From: Natrarchaeobius halalkaliphilus
Lineage (GTDB): Archaea > Halobacteriota > Halobacteria > Halobacteriales > Natrialbaceae
Assembly (NCBI RefSeq): GCF_003841485.1
Contig: NZ_REFY01000001.1
Span: forward strand, 434,001-498,000
DNA length: 64,000 nt
Reading direction: 5' to 3'
Both the position numbers and the translations under genes were made by a program. Under the pieces are notes generated by a model. It had not been told where the DNA came from. It did not search any database and saw only the letters and a program-made list of their open reading frames with translations. This document shows, in pieces, positions 9,441 through 16,965 of this stretch; position 1 is the stretch's first letter; the number at the start of each line of letters is the position of its first letter.

Positions 9441-11248
9441 AGCTGGTCCTCCGTCAGCGCGAACTGACCGTTGTCGCCGCCGCTTGGAACCATCGGGTAG
9501 ACATTCGCCTGGGGGTCGATATGCGCGTCGATCACGGACGGGCCGTCGTAGGCCAGCGCCTCGGTGACGGCGTCGGCGACGTCGTCGTAGTCGTCGATCC
9601 GGAAGCCCTGCGCGCCGAAGGCCTCCGCGAGCTTGTCGAACTCGGGCATCCAGCCGTAGTCCGACGCGGAGTGACGTCCCTCGAAGAAGGCGTCTTGCCA
9701 CTGGCGGACCATGCCGATGTACTCGTTGTTGAGGACGACGACCGTGATGTCCAGGTTCTCGCGGACGGCCACGGACAGCCCCTGTAGCGTCATCAGGAAC
9801 GAGCCGTCGCCGTCGATGCAGACGACCTCCTGATCGTCGGCGGCGGCGACCCGCGCGCCGATGGCGGCGGGAAGGCCGTATCCCATCGTCCCGAGGCCGT
9901 GACTCGAGACCCAGGTTCGCGGTTCGGTGTAGGTCCAGTACTGACAGGCCCACATCTGGTGTTGACCGACGCCGGTCGTGACGACCGCCCGGTCGCTCGT
10001 GGCCTCGTCCAGCGCTTCGACGATGAACTCGGGGCGAACCGGTTCGTCCTCGGGGGCGTCGTAGGCCATCGAGTAGTCGGATTTCCACTGCTGGCACTGG
10101 GCGCGCCACTTCTTCGCTTCGGGCGAGGCGTCGACGGCCTCGCCCAGCTGGTCGACGACCGTCGCGGCGTCGCCGACCAGCGGGTAGTCGGCGTGGATGT
10201 TCTTCGAAATTTCGGCGGGATCGATGTCGACGTGGATGATCTCGGCGTCGGGCGCGAAGGTCTCGATGCCGCCGGTCAGGCGGTCGTCGAAGCGCGTGCC
10301 GACGGCGATCATCGTATCGCAGTGCGTGACCGCCATGTTGGCGAAGCCGGTGCCGTGCATCCCCGCCATCTCCATGGCGAGTTCGTGATCCTCGGGGAAC
10401 GAGCCGATGCCCGGCATCGTCGTGACGACCGGGATCTCGTGTTCGGTCGCGAACGCCCGGCAGGCCTCGCTCGCCTCGCCCTTGATCACGCCGCCGCCGA
10501 GCAGCATGATCGGACGGGCGGCGTTCTCGACGCGTTCGGCCGCGGCCGCGACGATCTCCGCGTCCGCGCGCTCTTGGACCTCGTAGGTGTCCGGCACCCG
10601 CGGGCCGTCGGGCTCGCGGTCCGTCTCCCCGTTCGTGACGTCCTTCGGCAGGTCGACCAGCGTCGGTCCCGGTCGGCCCTCGCCGGCGAGCGCGAAGGCC
10701 TCGCTGACGTCGGTTCCGACCCGGTCGGGATCGGTCGAGAAGGTGTTGTCCTTCGTAACCGGCGTCGTGACGCCGATCGTGTCCGTCTCCTGGAAGGCGT
10801 CGTTGCCGACGAACTCCGTCGGGACCTGGCCCGTCAGGGCGATCATCGGGTCCGAGTCCATGTCGGCGTCCGCGATGCCCGTGACGAGGTTGGTCGCGCC
10901 CGGACCCGACGTCGCGAGACAGACGCCCGGCTCGCCCGAGACGATGCCGTAGGCGTCCGCGGCGTGCGACGCTCCCTGCTCGTGAGCCATCGTGATGTGG
11001 TAGATGTCCGAGTCGTAGAGGGCGTCGTAGACGGGCATGATCGCCCCGCCCTGGACGCCGAAGGCGTACTCGACGCCCGCGTTCTCGAGCGCGCGGATAA
11101 CCGACTCGGCGCCCGTCGTGACGGGCGTCGGCGTCGTCTCGGCGTCACTCGAGGCGGCCCCGTCGTCTCCCGACTCGTCGGCGTCGGTCGTCGTCTGGTC
11201 GTCGTGCTGTTCCTCAGTCGGCGTGACCGATGCTGCGCGTTCGCTCAT
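9437..11248 (-). CDS. ilvB: Acetolactate synthase large (catalytic) subunit
   Basis: A 603-residue thiamine-diphosphate enzyme that condenses pyruvate to acetolactate, the first common step to valine and leucine. After about 50 acidic disordered residues come the PYR domain (ALENAGVEYAFGVQGGAIMP, the catalytic Glu in AHEQGASHAADAYG and SGPGATNLVTGIADA), the central FAD-like domain and the TPP domain (GDGSFLMTLQGLSVAVRENL ... LNNEYIGMVRQWQ). The start overlaps a 20-residue upstream ORF (ATGA). The end is coupled to ilvN through a mini-ORF. All motifs look intact. Confidence 0.97.
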   Translation of the reverse strand: MSERAASVTPTEEQHDDQTTTDADESGDDGAASSDAETTPTPVTTGAESVIRALENAGVEYAFGVQGGAIMPVYDALYDSDIYHITMAHEQGASHAADAYGIVSGEPGVCLATSGPGATNLVTGIADADMDSDPMIALTGQVPTEFVGNDAFQETDTIGVTTPVTKDNTFSTDPDRVGTDVSEAFALAGEGRPGPTLVDLPKDVTNGETDREPDGPRVPDTYEVQERADAEIVAAAAERVENAARPIMLLGGGVIKGEASEACRAFATEHEIPVVTTMPGIGSFPEDHELAMEMAGMHGTGFANMAVTHCDTMIAVGTRFDDRLTGGIETFAPDAEIIHVDIDPAEISKNIHADYPLVGDAATVVDQLGEAVDASPEAKKWRAQCQQWKSDYSMAYDAPEDEPVRPEFIVEALDEATSDRAVVTTGVGQHQMWACQYWTYTEPRTWVSSHGLGTMGYGLPAAIGARVAAADDQEVVCIDGDGSFLMTLQGLSVAVRENLDITVVVLNNEYIGMVRQWQDAFFEGRHSASDYGWMPEFDKLAEAFGAQGFRIDDYDDVADAVTEALAYDGPSVIDAHIDPQANVYPMVPSGGDNGQFALTEDQL

Positions 11249-11307
11249 CGTGTCTCTCCCGCCGTCTGACGGCGATCCGTGGGTTTCGGTGTGGGGTGTG
11301 TTCTCAT
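11245..11307 (-). CDS. Upstream ORF overlapping the ilvB start
   Basis: A 20-residue ORF (MRTHPTPKPTDRR...) whose TGA overlaps the ilvB ATG as ATGA. A TATA-like element at 11328-11333 lies about 24 bases before its ATG, so the main transcript may start at this codon and be leaderless, with ilvB translated by re-initiation. The peptide is rich in Thr, Pro and Arg and has no run of Leu, Ile or Val, so it does not look like a classical attenuator peptide. Confidence 0.4.
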   Translation of the reverse strand: MRTHPTPKPTDRRQTAGETR

Positions 11308-11327
11308 CTGCTGTCTGACTGGTCGCT

Positions 11328-11333
11328 GTAAAG
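11328..11333 (-). promoter_or_regulatory. TATA-like element for ilvB operon
   Basis: Minus-strand TTTACA preceded by GGC, about 24 bases before the upstream ORF start at 11307. A second TATA-like AGTTATGTG near 11494-11502 would give a ~220-base leader. The 347-base leuA-ilvB gap holds no other gene. Confidence 0.4.
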
Positions 11334-11595
11334 CCGGTACGAACCTGAACTCGACGGTGCGAAAGGAGAGATGAGGGGCTAGACCGCCCCTACGATCCGA
11401 ACCGATACGAACGCGCCGGTGTCGACTGGCCGCGAACGAGCCGACAGCGATGCGCGATGCGCCATTATCGTACTCGTAGCTCCGGCGAGACACATAACTC
11501 TTGTGAGTCGCGTTGCCGGTCGGCGGCCGAACACCGTCGCCGGTCGGACGCCACAGCGGGCGCTCGCGAACGCGAGCGAACGGAGCGGACATCGT

Positions 11596-12909
11596 TTAGA
11601 CGCGCACCTCCTCCTGTTCGTGCTGGCGTTCGACGCCAGCCTCTTCGGCAAAGCGCTCCAGGTCGCTGACCGTGACCCGGCGCTTTTCCGCTCCGTAATC
11701 TTTGACCCGGCGGGTGACCGCCCGGACCTGCTCTTCGGTCGGATCGAAGCCGACCTCGAGCAGCCGTTCTCGGACCGAGTGCGTACCGGTGTGTTTCCCC
11801 ATGACCAGCCGGCGTTCGGCGCCGACCATCTCGGGGGTCATCACGCCGGGTTCGAAGGTGTCCGAGTTCTCGATGACGCCGGCGGCGTGGATGCCGCTCT
11901 CGTGAGAGAAGGCGTTGTCCCCGACGACGGGCTTGTTGCCCGGCGTGGGAACGCCGCTTTTCTCCGCGACGACCTCCGAGAGCTCGGTGATTCGGGTCGT
12001 GTCGATGCCGGTGTCGCCCTGATAGAGCGACTCGACGGCCATCACGAACTCCTCGTAGGCGGCGTTGCCGGCGCGCTCACCGATCGAGTTGACCGAGACT
12101 TGCGCCTGCTCCGCGCCGACTTCGATGCCGGCCAGCGCGTTGGCGGTCGCCAGCCCGAAGTCGTCGTGGGCGTGGACGTCGATGCGCGCGTCGGTGTGGT
12201 TCAGGACCTTCTCGATCAGGGCCCGGAACCGACCCGGCGTGGCGACGCCGCAGGTGTCCGGAATGTTGATCCAGTCGGTACCGGCCTCCGTCACCGCCTC
12301 GATGACGTCGATCAGGTACGCCTCGTCGGTTCGCGTCGCATCCATGGGCGAGTACATGCAGGTCGCGCCCGCCGCTTTGATGCGTTCGACCGACTCGACC
12401 GAGCGTCGTACGACCTCCTCCCGCGTGGCGTGCATCGAATCCTCGATCTGGACGTCGCTGGTGCTCACGAAGATGTGAACCATCTCGACGCCCGAATCGA
12501 GTGCGGCCTCGATGTCGCCGTCGACGACGCGGGCCAGTCCCGCGGTCGTCGTCGACGTCGAGGAGGCGATGTCACGAACGGCTTCGAACTCCGCGTCGGA
12601 GTTGACGGGGAACCCAGCCTCTATGACGTGGGTCCCCATCTCGTCTAGAATCGACGCGATCTGCCGTTTGTCGTCGTACGAAAACGACGTTCCGGGCGAC
12701 TGTTCGCCGTCCCGGAGCGTGGTGTCGAAGACACGTGCTGACTCTATTTCGTCAGTGGAATCTAACGTGCCCTGGAAGAACTCGACCCCCCTGACTGGTG
12801 TCAGAGGAAGAGCTGTCTTGTGAAGACATTGTATTTGAACTCGAGGCGCGACGGCATATATAAATGTGACGCTGTCACGGCCCGCCACCCCCGTGATAGC
12901 TCGAGGCAC
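11596..12909 (-). CDS. leuA: 2-isopropylmalate/(R)-citramalate synthase family protein
   Basis: An HMGL-like TIM-barrel acyltransferase. The block VFDTTLRDGEQSPGTSFSYD with its metal-binding Asp starts the domain; HAHDDFGLATANALAGIE supplies the HxH ligands and GERAGNAAYEE follows. It lacks the long C-terminal leucine-binding LeuA domain, so a synthase giving isopropylmalate or citramalate cannot be decided by eye. The only canonical in-frame starts (GTG 12909, GTG 12888) lie upstream of a strong TATA box (12857-12864), so the natural start is probably near 12829, where an ATG exists one frame off. See findings. It is the first gene of the operon and lies 347 bases before ilvB. Confidence 0.88.
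   Translation of the reverse strand: MPRAITGVAGRDSVTFIYAVAPRVQIQCLHKTALPLTPVRGVEFFQGTLDSTDEIESARVFDTTLRDGEQSPGTSFSYDDKRQIASILDEMGTHVIEAGFPVNSDAEFEAVRDIASSTSTTTAGLARVVDGDIEAALDSGVEMVHIFVSTSDVQIEDSMHATREEVVRRSVESVERIKAAGATCMYSPMDATRTDEAYLIDVIEAVTEAGTDWINIPDTCGVATPGRFRALIEKVLNHTDARIDVHAHDDFGLATANALAGIEVGAEQAQVSVNSIGERAGNAAYEEFVMAVESLYQGDTGIDTTRITELSEVVAEKSGVPTPGNKPVVGDNAFSHESGIHAAGVIENSDTFEPGVMTPEMVGAERRLVMGKHTGTHSVRERLLEVGFDPTEEQVRAVTRRVKDYGAEKRRVTVSDLERFAEEAGVERQHEQEEVRV
12752..12829 (-). other. Out-of-frame ATG ORF over the leuA start (candidate true N-terminus)
   Basis: A 25-codon ORF begins with the ATG at 12829, about 30 bases after the leuA TATA box, which is the usual leaderless distance. 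It reads Ser/Asp-rich residues (MSSQDSSSSDTSQ) into a run of six G at about 12787-12792, beyond which only the +1 frame encodes the conserved VEFFQGTLDS start of LeuA. A one-base change in the G run would fuse the two. Confidence 0.45.
12857..12864 (-). promoter_or_regulatory. TATA box and leader of leuA
   Basis: Minus-strand TTTATATA is the strongest TATA box seen in the operon and predicts a transcript start near 12833. I recall a published conserved RNA motif upstream of haloarchaeal leuA genes (leuA-Halobacteria); this leader is where it would lie, but I could not check the match. Confidence 0.55.
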
Positions 12910-13219
12910 GGACGACCGACCGGGTCGAAAACCGAAGGACGTAAACGCCCTAGTATATCCACCAGTTCCTTATATTGTACCGGTCAGGTCTTCCCGCTGG
13001 TGCGATCGATCGTCGATCGGGGGTATTATTCGCCCGGCGACGGCCGAAACGCGCTCGGACGCGCCGGTGCGCGCTCTCGGTGGACGAGCGGTCAGTACTC
13101 GAGTGCGATCTCGAGCGGTTTTCGTCGTTCGTCCATCCGTCGGCGGTCGAACTGAGGAATCGGTCGGAATATGGGTCGAGTTGGCGCGCGATTGCGGAAC
13201 CGAACGACACCCCTCGAGA
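12910..13219. other. Gap between leuA and the Lrp-type regulator
   Basis: About 310 bases with no supported gene. An AT-rich stretch at 12950-12980 holds a minus-strand TATA-like ATATAAG (about 12970-12976) that could be an alternative, farther upstream promoter for leuA. Nothing else is evident. Confidence 0.4.
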
Positions 13220-13813
13220 TCACTCGAGGGCGTCCCGATGGGACTCGTACCGGCTGACGTACCGATCCTCACAGGAGGGACAACAGAACGTCTTGACCTC
13301 GCCGCCGACCGTCGCCGTCACGCCGTCACCGACGACCTCCTTCCCGCAGACGACGCACTCGAGTGCGAAGCCGGTCGCCGTCACGCCGGTGATCCGGTCC
13401 GACCGAGAGAGCACGGTGACGTCGTAGCTCGAGAGCATCTCGAGGTCGAGGTGCTCACCGAGCCACGCCCGCACGTCCGTCCCGGGGAGCGTCGCGTGGA
13501 CGACGACCCGGCCGTCCGCCCCCTCGAAGACGGTCTCGACGCCCTCGAGCGATCTCGCGTCCGCGTAGACCTCGTCGACGGTCGCCGGGGTCGGCGCCAG
13601 TTCGACCAGGACGGGCGTCTCGCCGTGAAGCGTCTCCCGATCGACGTCGATCGTGAACCCCCGGATGATCCCCTGCTCGGAGAGCCGCGAGATCCGATCC
13701 GAGACGGCCGGCGGCGTCAGCCCGACCGCCTCAGCGATCTCCCTGTAGGGCCGCCGGGCGTCCTCGGTGAGCAACTCGAGGATCTCGAGGTCGGTCTCGT
13801 CGAGTTCTCGCAT
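13220..13813 (-). CDS. Lrp/AsnC family regulator with C-terminal TRASH domain
   Basis: A 197-residue DNA-binding protein. The N-terminal HTH (LDETDLEILELLTEDARRPY, then GLTPPAVSDRISRLSEQGII) covers residues 1-60, and an Lrp-type ligand/oligomerisation domain follows. The last ~50 residues form a metal-binding TRASH module (CVVCGKEV ... FCCPSCEDRYVSRY). In haloarchaea such Lrp-TRASH proteins are associated with metal (often copper) response. It lies upstream of leuA on the same strand but 310 bases away, so control of the leucine operon is only a possibility. Tandem repeats begin 43 bases upstream of its start. Confidence 0.88.
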   Translation of the reverse strand: MRELDETDLEILELLTEDARRPYREIAEAVGLTPPAVSDRISRLSEQGIIRGFTIDVDRETLHGETPVLVELAPTPATVDEVYADARSLEGVETVFEGADGRVVVHATLPGTDVRAWLGEHLDLEMLSSYDVTVLSRSDRITGVTATGFALECVVCGKEVVGDGVTATVGGEVKTFCCPSCEDRYVSRYESHRDALE

Positions 13814-13856
13814 GGGCGGCCGTTGGGTCGGGACGACAAAGAGTGTATCCCGGCGC

Positions 13857-13970
13857 TCGTGGTTGTTCTGTTCGTGGTTGTTCTTGTTCGTGGTTGTTCT
13901 GTTCGTGGTTGTTCCGTTCGTGGTTGTTCTGTTTGGGGTTGTTCTGTTCGTGGTGGTTCTCGCTTTCTCG
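13857..13970 (+). repeat. 15-bp GT-rich tandem array (about 7 copies)
   Basis: Seven or so direct copies of a unit close to GTTCGTGGTTGTTCT, with small insertions and point changes. One strand is almost free of A. The array starts 43 bases before the Lrp-TRASH start codon and so overlaps its probable promoter region. Confidence 0.85.
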
Positions 13971-14060
13971 AGCGGGGCGTCGGCGGACTGCGGGAGGGAG
14001 TGGACGTCGGCGGACTGCGGGAGAGAATGGATGGGGGCGGCGGACTGCGAGACGGTGTGG
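13971..14060 (+). repeat. ~27-bp tandem array (about 3 copies)
   Basis: Three imperfect direct copies of a unit containing GTCGGCGGACTGCGGGAG follow the GT-rich array directly and lead into the long GC-rich repeat. There is no coding gene here. Confidence 0.75.
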
Positions 14061-14068
14061 ACGGGACG

Positions 14069-14332
14069 TCGAAAGCCCTCCGCGCGTTCGCGGCCGCTCC
14101 GACGGATATCCTCACTCCGTTCGGACAGTGCCGCCGGAGCGACGCTCCCGGCTCACGGCTCCCGCTGGTCGCCGTTCGCCCGCGCGGCCCTCTCGAGGTT
14201 CGGGCCGCGCTCAGCGCGAACGCCCGTCGCCCTTTCAGTCCGCCAGGAACGGGAACCGCAGGCGGCCTCCGCGGGCCTGCCCTTCCCCGGGTCGCACGAC
14301 CCGCGCAGGGCGCGGGCACGCGCTCCCGGCCA
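14069..14332 (+). repeat. Long GC-rich dispersed repeat, copy A
   Basis: About 264 bases that match, base for base over long blocks, the reverse complement of 39725-39991. Conserved blocks include GCTCCGACGGATATCCTC, GCCGCCGGAGCGACGCTCC, CGCCCTTTCAGTCCGCCAGG and GGGTCGCACGACCCGCGC. Between blocks the copies differ by whole stem-loops: here a 9-bp stem (GCGCGGCCC/GGGCCGCGC) replaces a different hairpin in copy B. No convincing protein is encoded. The structure fits a non-coding RNA or a non-autonomous mobile repeat. Confidence 0.9.
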
Positions 14333-14429
14333 TCCCGATGTGTGGATGTGTGGTACGGACGACGGCGGCGGGGAAACGAATCAGTTGGATCCGTGGCGTT
14401 TTTCACCCAGTCGCTCGGCTATGGGAGCA

Positions 14430-15416
14430 ATGAAGATCCTGGTTACCGGCGGCGCGGGGTTCATCGGCGGACACCTCGCGGAGCAGTTCGTCCGCGACGG
14501 CCACGACATCGTCGTCCTCGACACCCTCGTGCCGTTCTACGACCTCGGCATCAAGGAACGAAACGTCGAGATCGCACGCACCGCCGCGGCCGGCGGCGAC
14601 GGGACCTACGAGTTCGTCGAAGGGAGCATCACCGACGCGGACGTCGTAGAGGACGTCGTTTCCGACGTCGAGTTCGTGTTCCACCAGGCGGCCCAGGCGG
14701 GCGTCCGCGCGAGCGTCTCGAATCCCGAAAAGACCACCCGGACGAACATCGAGGGGACGTTCACGCTCCTCGAGGCGGCTCGAGACGCCGACGTGAAGCG
14801 GGTCGTGAACGCGAGTTCCTCCTCGGTGTACGGGAAACCCGAGTACCTGCCGTACGACGAAGATCATCCGACTACTCCAGTCAGCCCGTACGGAGCCTCG
14901 AAAGTCGCAGCCGAACACTACGTGCGCGTGTACAACGAGGTGTACGGTCTGCCGACGGTGTCGCTGCGGTACTTCACGGTGTACGGACCCCGAATGCGCC
15001 CCAACATGGCCTTCACCAACTTCGTCTCCCGCTGCCTTCACGGCGAGTCGCCCGTGATCTACGGCGACGGCACCCAGACGCGGGACTTCACCTACGTCGA
15101 GGACGTCGTCGGCGTCAACCGCGACCTGCTCTCGACCGACGCCGCCGACGGCGAGGTGCTGAACGTCGGCTCGACCGGCCGGATCACGATCGACGACCTC
15201 GCGCGAGTGATCCGCGACGAGATCGATCCGTCGCTCGAGATCGAGTACGACGACCCTCGAGAGGGCGACGCAAAGCACACCCACTCGGACGTCTCGAAGG
15301 CCCGCGAGTTGATCGGGTACGAGCCGAGCGTCTCGATCGAGGAGGGTGCAAAGCGGTTCGTCGACTGGTACCGGGAGAACGAGGACTGGTACGATCCGCT
15401 GGTTCGTCGGTCGTAA
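14430..15416 (+). CDS. NAD-dependent sugar epimerase/dehydratase
   Basis: A 328-residue extended short-chain dehydrogenase (UDP-glucose 4-epimerase/dehydratase class) for nucleotide-sugar interconversion. It has the N-terminal GGAGFIGGHLAEQ NAD motif, NASSSSVYG, the catalytic SPYGASKVAAEHY (Tyr-x3-Lys) and a C-terminal sugar-binding part (RDFTYVEDVV). A start at 14421 would add three residues; I chose the ATG that opens directly onto KILVTGG. It is the first gene of the surface-glycan region, and its distance from copy A of the GC-rich repeat is about 100 bases. The exact substrate is unknown. Confidence 0.92.
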   Translation: MKILVTGGAGFIGGHLAEQFVRDGHDIVVLDTLVPFYDLGIKERNVEIARTAAAGGDGTYEFVEGSITDADVVEDVVSDVEFVFHQAAQAGVRASVSNPEKTTRTNIEGTFTLLEAARDADVKRVVNASSSSVYGKPEYLPYDEDHPTTPVSPYGASKVAAEHYVRVYNEVYGLPTVSLRYFTVYGPRMRPNMAFTNFVSRCLHGESPVIYGDGTQTRDFTYVEDVVGVNRDLLSTDAADGEVLNVGSTGRITIDDLARVIRDEIDPSLEIEYDDPREGDAKHTHSDVSKARELIGYEPSVSIEEGAKRFVDWYRENEDWYDPLVRRS

Positions 15417-15494
15417 GCGACTCGAGGAGGTCTCGCGGTGTTGTGGTGGAAGAGTACTGATAGCGCTAAGAGGATGTCAAGAATAGGTCTATTG

Positions 15495-15514
15495 TATTGG
15501 CCCATGTACCAATA
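15495..15514 (+). promoter_or_regulatory. Candidate operator upstream of HTH regulator
   Basis: Inverted repeat TATTGG-8-CCAATA, 34 bases before the start codon at 15549. Its position suggests autoregulation by the downstream DNA-binding protein, but this is inference. Confidence 0.4.
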
Positions 15515-15548
15515 GTCGAGATAGCCTCACCGACCGACGACAATACCC

Positions 15549-15998
15549 ATGACTGATACCACCCCGCCGCTGCATCCGATGGAACGCGAACAGCTTCGCG
15601 CCGAGTCCACGCTCGTCGTGACCGTAAAGTCGTCCGGTGAGCTCCACGATGACGTTACGGACGGTGTCGAGACGCTCGAACGAGGCGACGCGGTGGACTC
15701 CACGCCGACGCTCTCGTTTACTAGCTACGACGACCTCATGGAGACACTGACGCCGCGCGTCCTCGAGCTCATCAAGGCCATCCGCCGAGCGGAGCCTGCT
15801 AGCATCAACGAAACCGCACGCGTCGTCGACCGGGACGTGAAAAACGTGTACGAGGAGCTCAGCCAACTGGCACAGCTGGGAATCATCTTCTTCGAAGAGA
15901 ACGGCCAGAGCAAACGCCCGATCGTCTGGTTCGACGAACTCGTAATTACCCTTGCGTTCGATTCGGAAACCGGCGACAGAGCAACCGCCGCACCGTGA
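15549..15998 (+). CDS. HTH DNA-binding protein (HVO_A0114-like)
   Basis: A 149-residue predicted transcription factor. A winged HTH is visible at about residues 75-130 (LELIKAIRRAEPASINETARVVDRDVKNVYEELSQLAQLGII, then a wing). The N-terminal 60 residues contain the SFTSYDDLMETLTPRVLELI lead-in typical of the haloarchaeal HVO_A0114 group. Such proteins often sit beside a toxin-like partner as the antitoxin/regulator. No partner is visible in the 130 bases upstream, so this copy looks solitary. It may regulate the neighbouring glycan genes. Confidence 0.8.
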   Translation: MTDTTPPLHPMEREQLRAESTLVVTVKSSGELHDDVTDGVETLERGDAVDSTPTLSFTSYDDLMETLTPRVLELIKAIRRAEPASINETARVVDRDVKNVYEELSQLAQLGIIFFEENGQSKRPIVWFDELVITLAFDSETGDRATAAP

Positions 15999-16108
15999 GA
16001 AACTGCGAACCGTTTCATCGCTCGAGATGCTATTAGATGGGTGCGTTCACACGAGATCCCGTCCAGTCGATGATTCGGGACGACGGACGACCGTTCATCG
16101 AATCGATC

Positions 16109-16816
16109 CTATCGCAGTTTCCGTTCGGCCTCCGAGAGATCCGCCTCCGTGTTCACATTCACCCGCCAGCCCTCGAGTTCGACCGTCTCGACGACTCCAC
16201 CGTGCTCTCGGAGGCGGGCGATCGCGTCCGGGAGTTCGTACTCGCCGCGATCCGATGGGGCGATCGCCCGACAGTGCTCGAAGATCGATTCCGGGAGGGC
16301 GTAGACGCCGGTCGTCACGAGCGTCGACGGCGGCTCGTCCGGCTTTTCGACGAGTTCGGTCACGGTTCCCGACTCGTCCGTGACGACGACGCCGGTCGTC
16401 CGCGCGACAGCCGGCGAGGCCCGCTCGACGAGCAACGCTGCGTCGACGTCCGACCGACGCCTGGTTTCGACGACGGACTCGAGCGACGTGCCGAAGACGT
16501 TGTCACCGTTACAGACGAGGACGTCGCCCTCGACCGCGTCCGCCGCCTGTGCGATCGCGTGTGCCAGGCCCTTCCGTTCGGGCTGTCGAACGTACCGGAT
16601 CGGCGCCTCACCGTAGCAGTCGCCGTAGTAGTCGACGATCTGGGCACCCCGATAGCCGATCACGACGACGATGACCGTGACGCCGACCTCGCACAGCCGA
16701 TCGAAACAGTGTGAGAGGATCGGACGGTTGTCGACCTCGAGCAATCCCTTCGGGCGGTCGCTCGTCAGCGGTCGGAGTCTGGTCCCCTCGCCGGCCGCGG
16801 GAACGATCGCGTGCAT
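16109..16816 (-). CDS. Sugar-1-phosphate nucleotidyltransferase
   Basis: A 235-residue NTP-transferase of the glucose-1-phosphate thymidylyl/uridylyltransferase type that makes an NDP-sugar. The signature AAGEGTRLRPLTSDRPKGLLEVD opens the protein, CNGDNVF carries the metal-binding Asp and ELVEKPDEPPS is the usual loop. I used the internal ATG at 16816 because it opens directly onto the fold; 9 more residues are possible from 16843. It is similar in layout to the AglF-like gene at 37987, so the region has at least two such activating enzymes. Confidence 0.9.
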   Translation of the reverse strand: MHAIVPAAGEGTRLRPLTSDRPKGLLEVDNRPILSHCFDRLCEVGVTVIVVVIGYRGAQIVDYYGDCYGEAPIRYVRQPERKGLAHAIAQAADAVEGDVLVCNGDNVFGTSLESVVETRRRSDVDAALLVERASPAVARTTGVVVTDESGTVTELVEKPDEPPSTLVTTGVYALPESIFEHCRAIAPSDRGEYELPDAIARLREHGGVVETVELEGWRVNVNTEADLSEAERKLR

Positions 16817-16965
16817 GGATTGTCGTTGTCGGTCTAGCTCCATGAAGTCGGTTGGTCGACACGCGTCTCGAGTCAGATATCAACCAGTTTAGTGAGATCG
16901 GTCTTCTACGGGTCGAGGACAACGACACCGGTTGTTTCATTACTGTTCTGCGTCGATGCCGGTAT

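Noticed and set aside
4009-11270. Long plus-strand frames opposite leuD, leuC, ilvC and ilvB
   Set aside because: Antisense shadows of strongly conserved genes; no start signals or domains.
11245-11307. Classical leader-peptide attenuator for ilvB
   Set aside because: The peptide lacks runs of Leu, Ile or Val, and no terminator hairpin is visible. Reported only as a coupled upstream ORF.
13857-14060. CRISPR array
   Set aside because: Units are contiguous without unique spacers, and no cas genes are near.
12866-15460. Very long open frame (864 codons) covering the repeat region and the epimerase in another frame
   Set aside because: It runs through tandem and dispersed repeats and shadows the epimerase; its composition is the Arg/Asp-rich pattern of a wrong frame in high-GC DNA.
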